A stretch of DNA of 43,070 nt, from NCBI RefSeq assembly GCF_028610705.1, contig NZ_JAQQWT010000028.1:1-43070 (forward strand), given 5' to 3'. The notes under the pieces are model-generated. The model searched no databases, was not told the origin of the DNA, and was given only the letters and a program-made list of their open reading frames with translations. This document shows, piece after piece, positions 1-6,334 of the stretch. How positions within the stretch are numbered: position 1 is the stretch's first letter; each line of letters opens with the position of its first letter. The position numbers and the translations under genes were made by a program. Source of the DNA: Halalkalibacter alkalisediminis (GTDB lineage: Bacteria > Bacillota > Bacilli > Bacillales > Bacillaceae_D).

Positions 1-193
1 CTCTTTCGTCTAATTCAGGTCCATATTGATGAACCCAACGCATAATGGTTGTATGAGCGATAGATAAACCTCGTTCCACCATTATTTCCACCAAATCACG
101 AAAACTTAGGTTGTACCGTAGGTACCATCTTACTGTTAACAAAATAACATCAGGTTGATAATGCTTCCATTTGAATAAACTTTGATTCTCCAT
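1..193 (-). CDS. IS6-family transposase, N-terminal part (runs off window)
   Basis: Sixty-four codons are visible from an ATG at 193 reading leftward off the window. The translation starts MENQSLFKWKHYQPD and continues with LLTVRWYLRYNLSFRDL and VERGLSIAHTTIMRWV, the N-terminal helix-turn-helix region typical of IS6/IS26-type DDE transposases. The catalytic DDE residues lie outside the window, so activity cannot be judged. It acts on its own element ends by replicative cut-in. The start is chosen because it sits just inside the terminal repeat, where IS6 transposases normally begin. Confidence 0.85.
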   Translation of the reverse strand, partial: MENQSLFKWKHYQPDVILLTVRWYLRYNLSFRDLVEIMVERGLSIAHTTIMRWVHQYGPELDER

Positions 194-266
194 ACTGAAC
201 ACCATCCCTTTTTTAGATTGATAGTATCAGTATGTCCAAGTTTGCTAGATTTCTTGCACCAGAACC
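1..266 (-). mobile_element. IS6-family insertion sequence, one end only
   Basis: This is the transposase-start end of an IS6 (IS26/IS240-like) element; the rest lies outside the window. On the minus strand the terminal sequence begins GGTTCTGGTGCAAGAAATC at 266, resembling the GGTTCTGTTGCAAAGTTT-type inverted repeat of the family, and the transposase starts about 70 bases inside it. The element abuts a helix-turn-helix gene remnant at 267, which suggests that it inserted into or replaced part of that gene. The opposite end and any target duplication cannot be seen. Confidence 0.75.
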
Positions 267-390
267 TTATTTTTTGCATCTTGTGATACAAAGTCATTCT
301 AGAGATACCAGCTTTCTCTGCAGGATCCGTACGACTCATCCCTTGATTCATAAGATATAAGGCAACGAGTTTCTTCAGCGAAATGGAATA
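267..390 (-). pseudogene. Fis-type helix-turn-helix fragment
   Basis: Reading leftward from about 390, the translation includes LKKLVALYLMNQGMSRTD and then AEKAGISRMTLYHKMQKI. This looks like the C-terminal Fis-type helix-turn-helix of a sigma-54-dependent activator or a recombinase tail. No upstream domain is present, and the reading frame runs straight into the IS6 end at 266. It is a remnant with no promoter or start that I can defend. A resolvase C-terminus is the main alternative. Confidence 0.35.
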
Positions 391-576
391 TAACTAAGTA
401 TCTATCCCCCCCTTATTGATTCTTAGAAACTTCCAAAAACAGGAATAGTTAAGGCCTTTGCTATGTTGCACTAGGAAATTCACCCTCAAAATAACTATTT
501 TATTAATTTATATGTTTAAAAGAGTGATAGATTGGTAATCATGTAGATAAGGAATTTAACTAAAGGGGGTAAAATT

Positions 577-717
577 GTGTCTAGAGAAAGCAAATTAAAT
601 TTGTCTGATTTTGTTAATAGGGATCGATTTGAGCTAAATTCATACCTGACTTATTTATTATATCAATTTTATGATAATTTTCCGGAACAATCGGAAGATA
701 GAATGGTAAAACAATAG
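577..717 (+). CDS. possible 46-residue protein, unknown
   Basis: A GTG start at 577 follows a good ribosome site (AAAGGGGGT, about six bases upstream) and opens a 46-codon frame rich in Asp, Phe, Tyr and Leu (for example NLSDFVNRDRFELNSYL). It has no motif or signal sequence that I recognise. It lies in debris between a transposon end and a truncated rho, so it may be the remaining start of a larger lost gene. The ribosome site is the only positive evidence. Confidence 0.3.
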   Translation: MSRESKLNLSDFVNRDRFELNSYLTYLLYQFYDNFPEQSEDRMVKQ

Positions 718-877
718 AACCGTTTGAGATCTTATTCAATACATTGATTAATGATTGGTAACACCCGTTTTATAAGAGAGGTTATGGAAATTGGAAATCA
801 TGTGGCGCATTTTCATGTGATCGAATTATTGAAAAGTGTCTCAATATTAAATTATCAAATATATTTCTTAATAAGGG

Positions 878-1711
878 CTACAATTGTAGCAACCGTGGCC
901 CTAGGTGAGTGCCACCCTCCTCAATATTTCTTGCTGCTCCAAAAAAGCGCTTTGGTCCATAAAAGGACACAGGATCTAATCCTCCTGAAAGGGTTCGACC
1001 GCTTGGTGGAACACTCAAATTATAAGCTCTTGCCAACCGTGTAATACTATCTACGAGAATAATGACATCTTTTTTGTTTTCTACTAGGCGCATAGCGCTT
1101 TCTAATACGAGTTCCGTAATTTTAATATGATTTTTGGGAAGTTCATCAAATGTAGAACTATGTACAGTGGCTTTGACAGAGCGTTTAATATCCGTTACTT
1201 CTTCAGGACGTTCATCGATGAGAAGGATCAATAATTCTGCATCAGGATGATTATGAGCAATCCCATTAGCCATGTCTTTTAATAGCGTTGTTTTCCCTAC
1301 TTTTGGTGGAGCTGCGATAAGTCCACGCTGGCCAAATCCAATGGGCGCAAACATGTCTATGAGGCGGTTTGTTATGCTATGGTTCTTTCCTTCAAGGATT
1401 ATTTTTTTGTTTGGGTGGATAGGAGTTAACGATTTAAAATGAGGCCTGAGCATCTGAGATTCAGGAGGAGATCCATTAATTTCAGTAATTTTCATTAATC
1501 CATAATATTGTTCATTTTGTTTTGATGATCGTGCTTGTCCAGTCACGAGGTCCCCCGTTCTTAAAGCAAACTTTCCAATCTGCGAGATCGAAACATAAGT
1601 GTCTTTCCCATCTATCGAAGGATCCCCCGATCTTACAATGCCAAACTCCTTATTATTTGCTATCTCAAGGATTCCACGTACAGGAAATAAAGCTGGAGAT
1701 ATCACGCTCAT
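878..1711 (-). pseudogene. rho: truncated Rho-like transcription termination factor
   Basis: The 277-residue product is clearly Rho-like. It has a cold-shock-type RNA-binding region (residues about 5-75), then GFGQRGLIAAPPKVGKTTLL (Walker A), LLIDERPEEVTDI (Walker B region), and DSITRLARAYN with PPSGRTLSGG. Bacillus Rho is about 425 residues. This one lacks the N-terminal RHO_N helical domain, starting directly at the RNA-binding fold. It also loses the last third after RFFGAARNIEEGG, where the frame diverges and stops, removing the arginine-finger region and C-terminal helicase core. A plausible ribosome site (GAAAGGTG) precedes the ATG, so a truncated protein could still be made. It should not work as a helicase. 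A decayed extra rho copy is the simplest reading. Confidence 0.75.
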
Positions 1712-1978
1712 TTACATCGCACCTTTCTTAAAAGTATCTTATGGAGATTTAAAGTAGGAATAGAAATAAGGTAAAAAGTGATGAGAAATGTCAGAAGGTT
1801 TTAATGGGTAACTCATGGAGAATAGTAGATAACTAATTTTTGGATATACTTTAATGTTTTTAGTCAATTGGGAGTAGATTAAGTGGAATAAAGTGAAGGG
1901 ACAAAATAGAAGTTAATTAAATATTATGACATTTATTGACTAATATCAAGTGGATTTTTTTGTTTAAGAGGTGAGACC

Positions 1979-2448
1979 ATGAAGATGTACAGTGTAGACG
2001 AAGCATTTGAACGGTTAAAACATTATAAAATTACGACAAACAGTAAGATTAGACTTAGTTAGTTATGAATTTATAGACGCATTAGATATTGAGAAAAAAG
2101 AAGATATTAGATCTATAGGTCGGTTTGGAAGTACCTTTCAGGAAATGACCCATATGCACCAGAAGATAAGGAAGTTCACGAAGATTACGAACGTACAATG
2201 ATTATAAAAAATCTAAGATAGAAGAGTATGTTGATTATGAAATTATTGAAGATAACGAGAATGAGACTCACTTTTGGGACGGGAAAAGTTATTATGATGA
2301 GCAAACATTTGTTTATGAATTAGAAATGATCAATGCACATGGGCAAAAAATAATCTAGCAAGCAAATGTATTGGTAAACATGTGGTCCGATTCAAAAGGT
2401 AATGCAGATAAAAAAGCTATGTTTATATCTAAAGTACAGCTAAGGTAA
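1979..2448 (+). pseudogene. broken helix-turn-helix gene
   Basis: An ATG at 1979 with an AGAGGTGAGACC ribosome site starts MKMYSVDEAFERLKHYKITT, which resembles the DNA-binding head of small excisionase-like proteins found on Firmicute plasmids and phages. The frame then hits a stop after about 27 codons. Coding-like sequence continues in shifted frames (VSYEFIDALDIEKKEDIRS), and near the end there is an in-frame TAG between HGQKII and QANVLVNMWSD. I read this as one gene broken by a deletion or frameshift and a nonsense codon. The hairpin terminator just downstream supports a former transcription unit. Confidence 0.5.
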
Positions 2449-2492
2449 CATATAGTTATTATTAGGAAATCAACTTCATAAACTAGAAGGCT

Positions 2493-2521
2493 CAAGATAT
2501 GGATGTATCTTGTTTTTTTTT
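2493..2521 (+). terminator. intrinsic terminator after the broken helix-turn-helix gene
   Basis: The stem CAAGATA...TATCTTG with a short loop is followed directly by nine T residues. It sits 45 bases after the pseudogene's last codon, as expected for its original 3' end. Confidence 0.7.
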
Positions 2522-2634
2522 GTGATTTTGAGGATGAACGAGCAATGTAAAATTTTAATTTTTTAGAGGATGGTTAATTAACATGAATTATATGGTAAAT
2601 TTATTTTAATAAATAAGGAATTGGGGGATACGTT

Positions 2635-2982
2635 TTGAATAAAGTTTTCTTACACGTTGAGGGGTTTGCGGTTTTAGTATTAAGTCTTTATTTTTACGGT
2701 TACAGTCAACTTAGTTGGTTATTGTTTTCTATCTTGTTATTAGTGCCTGACATTTCAATGCTTGGCTACTTACTTAATAAAAAGGTTGGAGCTATACTTT
2801 ATAATTCATTCCATACATACAGTTTATCTATAGGAATTGTTATCTTTGGAATAATTATATCTAATTCAAATATCTTAGCAATAGGTTTAATATGGTCAGC
2901 ACATATTGGGATGGATAGAATGCTTGGATATGGTTTAAAGTATCCAAGAGCATTTAAAGATACTCATTTAAACCGTGTTTAA
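2635..2982 (+). CDS. DUF4260-family membrane protein
   Basis: This 115-residue, very hydrophobic protein has about three to four membrane segments (residues about 5-20, 25-45, 60-80 and 82-100). Its C-terminal signature LGYGLKYPRAFKDTHL is characteristic of the DUF4260 family, small integral membrane proteins of unknown function. The length matches the family, so it appears complete. The start is a TTG at 2635 preceded by GGGGGATACG, a usable ribosome site. It stands alone between a pseudogene terminator and the tetR promoter, and nothing links it functionally to the operons nearby. Confidence 0.75.
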   Translation: MNKVFLHVEGFAVLVLSLYFYGYSQLSWLLFSILLLVPDISMLGYLLNKKVGAILYNSFHTYSLSIGIVIFGIIISNSNILAIGLIWSAHIGMDRMLGYGLKYPRAFKDTHLNRV

Positions 2983-3086
2983 TCTAATAATTAATATGAA
3001 TATGCAGTGCACCAGCCTAGGTTAAATTGTCCATTTATTGCATAGCTTAAGGGACAACAAGCAAAAAGAAAGGGGTAAATCTAAGG

Positions 3087-3143
3087 TTGTTAAAGAAGTT
3101 AACTATGCTATAATATAACCGTTGGTTAGTAACCGATGGTTAT
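3087..3143 (+). promoter_or_regulatory. tetR promoter with 29-bp palindromic operator
   Basis: A -35 box TTGTTA (3087-3092), a 16-base spacer and a perfect -10 TATAAT (3109-3114) are followed immediately by a palindrome at 3115-3143. The palindrome has half-sites ATAACCGTTGGTTA and TAACCGATGGTTAT around a single central base, and 12 of 14 arm positions pair. It covers the transcription start, the usual place for TetR autorepression. A near-identical element lies at 4517-4545 in front of the biosynthetic operon. Confidence 0.8.
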
Positions 3144-3169
3144 ATATTTTTTTTTAGGGGGGATGGTAA

Positions 3170-3805
3170 ATGCCATTAGAAGCGCAGGCAAGAGAGAGAA
3201 TTTTAGTTGCAGCAAAAAAATTATTTGCCCAAAAAGGCTACGAACAAGTGACTGTGAGAGAAATAGCAAGAGAAGCACAGTGCTCTCACACCAGTATTTA
3301 TGTCTATTTTGAAGATAAAAAACAACTATTAGAAGCCTTGGCTAAAGAACCGCTTGATCGATTACAAAAAAGCATTCAAGGAACACTAACATCTAATAAG
3401 TACACATCACAAGAAAAGCTCATTAGACTGTCTAAAATGTATGTTCATTTTGGCTTGAGTTATCGTAATCTATATCAAGCATTTCTTACGCTTGAGGCGA
3501 TCCGAGTCGATGTAGAAGAAACCATTTGGGAGTTGAATGAAAGACGCATAGATTTGTTTATGCATTTAAAAAAAGCAGTAAACGGAGTATTCCCCAGTGC
3601 TGATGACAAAAGGTTATTAGATTTAAGTCGGATGATTTATTTTGTGCTACATGGAATTATTATGACTTATAAAGATGTAGACGAGCGTGTAAATGGAATT
3701 ATTAAACGTATATTCCCTATCGTCGATAGGTCAGTCACTTATCTTATTCAAGGAGGGGAAGTTGATGAAAGTAATAAAAGTATCACCACACGTGTACAAA
3801 ATTGA
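3170..3805 (+). CDS. TetR-family transcriptional regulator
   Basis: The 211-residue protein has the standard TetR layout. Residues about 8-55 form the DNA-binding domain, with VTVREIAREAQCSHTSIYVY as its helix-turn-helix, followed by FEDKKQLLEAL. An all-helical ligand-binding and dimerisation domain fills the rest. The ATG at 3170 follows a TAGGGGGGATGG ribosome site. Its own promoter carries a 29-bp palindrome that is repeated before the polyketide/tetronate operon, so I infer that it represses both itself and that operon and is released by the product or an intermediate. Its 3' end overlaps the downstream hydrolase by 41 bases, so the two are co-transcribed. The ligand is unknown. Confidence 0.92.
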   Translation: MPLEAQARERILVAAKKLFAQKGYEQVTVREIAREAQCSHTSIYVYFEDKKQLLEALAKEPLDRLQKSIQGTLTSNKYTSQEKLIRLSKMYVHFGLSYRNLYQAFLTLEAIRVDVEETIWELNERRIDLFMHLKKAVNGVFPSADDKRLLDLSRMIYFVLHGIIMTYKDVDERVNGIIKRIFPIVDRSVTYLIQGGEVDESNKSITTRVQN

Positions 3806-4421
3806 AGCATGGTTTTTATTGAAAATGAGCGCTTGGATTGTGAAAACTAATGATGGAGTGTATATAGTGGATACGGGGATGCCATTTATGGCTAATCGAA
3901 TTCTAAAAGAGGCGGAGAAATTAGGTGAGCTGAAAGCTGTTTTATTAACTCATGGTCATTCTGATCACGTAGGGGGCTTAAAAAAAATACTAGATAAACA
4001 TAAATTGCCAGTCTACAGCCATGTTCTAGATATTAAGCATATGGAAGGAAAGGAACCGTTTCCAGGGCGAAAGAAAAAAGAAAATCTCGTTGCTCCCGGA
4101 ATTGTAACACCCTTACAACAGAGAGATGATGGGACTTTGAAAGCGGTTGGGAATCTAGTACCCTATCATACACCAGGGCATTCTCCGGGACACGTAAGTT
4201 ATTATCATACAACAGATCGCGTACTCATAGGTGGGGATTTATTTACTTCAAAGAGGGGGAAGCTGAAACAACCTATTAAGATGTTTACAGCTGATATGAG
4301 TCAAGCTGTAGAGAGTGCGAACATTGTAAAAGATCTAAAGCCTGCGGTTGTTAGTATTTGTCATGGAGAGGATATTCAACAGCCTCACACTCAAATCAAC
4401 TCGTATTTAACAATAAAATAA
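3765..4421 (+). CDS. metallo-beta-lactamase-fold hydrolase
   Basis: This 218-residue enzyme has the metallo-beta-lactamase fold. The zinc motif HGHSDH lies at residues 63-68 (H63, H65, D67, H68), followed by TPGHSPGH, GGDLF and a C-terminal CHGED. The start is taken at 3765 rather than further upstream because an AGGAGGGGAAG ribosome site sits just before it and the resulting N-terminus (MKVIKVSPHVYKIEAW) fits the family. It is translationally coupled to tetR and ends at a strong terminator. The family includes lactonases, thioesterases and glyoxalase II, and the substrate cannot be read here. Given the regulator, it may hydrolyse a lactone or thioester related to the neighbouring pathway, which is inference. 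Confidence 0.88.
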   Translation: MKVIKVSPHVYKIEAWFLLKMSAWIVKTNDGVYIVDTGMPFMANRILKEAEKLGELKAVLLTHGHSDHVGGLKKILDKHKLPVYSHVLDIKHMEGKEPFPGRKKKENLVAPGIVTPLQQRDDGTLKAVGNLVPYHTPGHSPGHVSYYHTTDRVLIGGDLFTSKRGKLKQPIKMFTADMSQAVESANIVKDLKPAVVSICHGEDIQQPHTQINSYLTIK

Positions 4422-4430
4422 AAAAAAATT

Positions 4431-4459
4431 AATACCATTTTTACAAATGGTATTTTTTT
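4431..4459 (+). terminator. intrinsic terminator after the hydrolase gene
   Basis: A perfect 10-bp stem AATACCATTT / AAATGGTATT with loop TTAC is followed by a run of T. It separates the tetR-hydrolase unit from the biosynthetic operon, which therefore needs its own promoter. Confidence 0.85.
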
Positions 4460-4489
4460 GAATTTTTATCATTTATTGAAAAAAATATG

Positions 4490-4545
4490 TTGTAATTCTT
4501 TTGTGAGTGTATTAATATAACCATAGGTTACTAACCAAAGGTTAT
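4490..4545 (+). promoter_or_regulatory. promoter and operator of the polyketide/tetronate operon
   Basis: A -35 TTGTAA (4490-4495), exactly 17 bases, then a -10 TAATAT (4513-4518). The palindrome at 4517-4545 has arms ATAACCATAGGTTA and TAACCAAAGGTTAT around one base, with 12 of 14 positions pairing. It overlaps the -10 box. Read in reverse complement it differs from the tetR operator only in the two 3-base variable segments. This placement predicts repression of the whole operon by the TetR protein at 3170-3805. Confidence 0.8.
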
Positions 4546-4565
4546 AAGTGAAAAGGGGGTTCTAA

Positions 4566-5252
4566 ATGCAGCTATTTTGCTTTCACTGTGCTGGTGGATC
4601 ATCAAGTATGTTTAGAAAGTGGCAATTCTCAGGTACAGATGTCATCGGTCTAGATTTACCTGGCAGAGGAAATAGGGTTAATGAGCCACTTTTCGATCAA
4701 TTTGACTTAGCAGTGGAGGATTTGGTTAATAAGGTAATGAGACTTCGAAAATCTGGACAGGGTTGGGGAGTATTTGGCCACAGTTTGGGTGGACTCCTCG
4801 CCTATGAAGTGTCAAGAAGGTTACAAGATCATGAGTTTCAGTGCCGGATTGTAAGTGGGATCAATCCAATACATCAATATCGAGGAGAAGTTAAGTTGTT
4901 AAGACAAGATGATCATACGATGATAGGTATGCTTGCCGATCTAGGGGGGCTTCCTGAGAAGTACAAAAATCATCCTATGTTTATCAAATGGTTTGCCCCA
5001 ATACTTCGAGCAGATCTTACTCTCATAAAGACGTTTCGTTATGCTGCTGACACATCGACGGTACGTACATATGTTGTTAACGGTTTAGAGGATAACCTTA
5101 CTCGAAAAATGGGAGTGGAACATTGGAAGAATGTTGGTCTTCAAGACTTGACATATCAATGGGTAGAAGGAGGACATTTCAGTATCCTTCAGAAATCCGA
5201 AGTTGTTGAAAGATTGTTTAAGTCTTCCACAAAAGCAGGTGTAACCTCATGA
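4566..5252 (+). CDS. type II thioesterase
   Basis: The 228-residue cytosolic alpha/beta hydrolase belongs to the stand-alone thioesterase II family found with polyketide and peptide synthetases. It opens with the family hallmark FCFHCAGGSSSMFR, has the nucleophile elbow GHSLGG with Ser73, and ends with the active-site His in VEGGHFSIL. The acidic residue is probably the Asp in NGLEDN. Such enzymes clear stalled or wrong acyl groups from carrier proteins. It is the first gene of the operon (ribosome site AAAAGGGGGTTC), and its stop overlaps the next start in ATGA. A product-releasing role is less likely because the tetronate cassette provides its own release chemistry. Confidence 0.9.
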   Translation: MQLFCFHCAGGSSSMFRKWQFSGTDVIGLDLPGRGNRVNEPLFDQFDLAVEDLVNKVMRLRKSGQGWGVFGHSLGGLLAYEVSRRLQDHEFQCRIVSGINPIHQYRGEVKLLRQDDHTMIGMLADLGGLPEKYKNHPMFIKWFAPILRADLTLIKTFRYAADTSTVRTYVVNGLEDNLTRKMGVEHWKNVGLQDLTYQWVEGGHFSILQKSEVVERLFKSSTKAGVTS

Positions 5253-6334
5253 TGACATTAGAAGAATTAAAGCAATATGCACTATTACATGTAAAAACTC
5301 ATTCATTTACAGCTATTGATCCGCTCGATGTCTTAAATAGTATAGATGCTCCCTCTTGTGAAGAGTCAACAAAAGGAGCGTGGGATCAGCAGTGGGTTTC
5401 AGCAGCAGAAAAGTGTCTGAGAGAAAAGGCAGTAGACGATGCCATTCAATGTTTAAATTTTGCTCGGTTCCCATTTCCTCATACAAAACAACAAGAAAAA
5501 GCTAGTAAGCAACTCACCGATGTTTTTGAAGAAACGTACGGTAGGCAAGATGTTCGTAAGTATACGCTTGAAAGAAATGGAAGAACATTCTCTGTTTATA
5601 CGTCAAATCTTCGATCAAATCTGCCGTGTTTACTAGTGCTAGGTGGGATTGTTTCAGTAAAAGAACAATGGAAAGTTTTTCTAGAAGTTGGAAAGCGCCT
5701 AGGCTTTTCTGTGATAATTACGGAATGTCCGGGAGTAGGAGAAAACAGTGGGATCTATGATGCGGCCTCCTACAAAATGCTCGGGCAAATATTAGACTCA
5801 TTTTCATTAAAAGTGAATGTGAATCATACCTTTATTGTTGGGATGAGCTTTGGCGGACATTTAGCCATCAAGCAAGCGTTAGAGGATGACCGAATAAAAG
5901 GAATTACCACCGTTGGCGCACCACTTCATTCTTTCTTTAAAGAGTATTCAGATATTGATGTGCCATTCCTCACGCAAACTACACTTGCTCATGTGATGGG
6001 AAAGAATTTAGGGGATGTTGCAGATACCCTTTCTTCGTTTGCTCTATCACAAGCAGAGCTCAGAGCTCTTCATATCCCTTTAACTTATGTATTTAGTAGA
6101 AAAGATGAAATTATTCCAGTAAGGGAGAAAGAATTCTTACTAGAAAACGGACAAAATATTAGGTTATATGAATTTGATGACGTACATGGTTCTCCTAATC
6201 ATTTAGATATGATTCAAAAAATTGTTCCTTTAAGTGTATTGAAGCAAAGTGAAAGTAAAAAATTTATCATTCGATTGGGATTAGCTCTCATGTTAACGTT
6301 AAACAAGTGGAAGAAGAGAGGTGGAAAAAGGTGA
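5249..6334 (+). CDS. alpha/beta hydrolase, likely Agg5-like tetronate elimination enzyme
   Basis: This is a 361-residue alpha/beta hydrolase with an N-terminal helical cap (residues about 1-120) before the hydrolase core, in the style of FrsA-like esterases. The nucleophile elbow is GMSFGGH with Ser200, the acidic residue is probably in FSRKDEIIP, and the His is in DDVHGSPNHL. In tetronate pathways a cap-domain hydrolase of this kind (Agg5 in agglomerin, AbyA5 in abyssomicin) removes acetate from an acetylated tetronate to leave an exocyclic double bond. That role is inferred from the family, size and presence of the matching acyltransferase at 13602. The start overlaps the thioesterase stop, and an ATG three bases later is an equal choice. 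Confidence 0.78.
   Translation: MMTLEELKQYALLHVKTHSFTAIDPLDVLNSIDAPSCEESTKGAWDQQWVSAAEKCLREKAVDDAIQCLNFARFPFPHTKQQEKASKQLTDVFEETYGRQDVRKYTLERNGRTFSVYTSNLRSNLPCLLVLGGIVSVKEQWKVFLEVGKRLGFSVIITECPGVGENSGIYDAASYKMLGQILDSFSLKVNVNHTFIVGMSFGGHLAIKQALEDDRIKGITTVGAPLHSFFKEYSDIDVPFLTQTTLAHVMGKNLGDVADTLSSFALSQAELRALHIPLTYVFSRKDEIIPVREKEFLLENGQNIRLYEFDDVHGSPNHLDMIQKIVPLSVLKQSESKKFIIRLGLALMLTLNKWKKRGGKR

Noticed and set aside
751-1044. 97-codon plus-strand frame
   Set aside because: It overlaps the 3' end of the rho-like gene on the other strand, has no ribosome site, and its translation has no family character.
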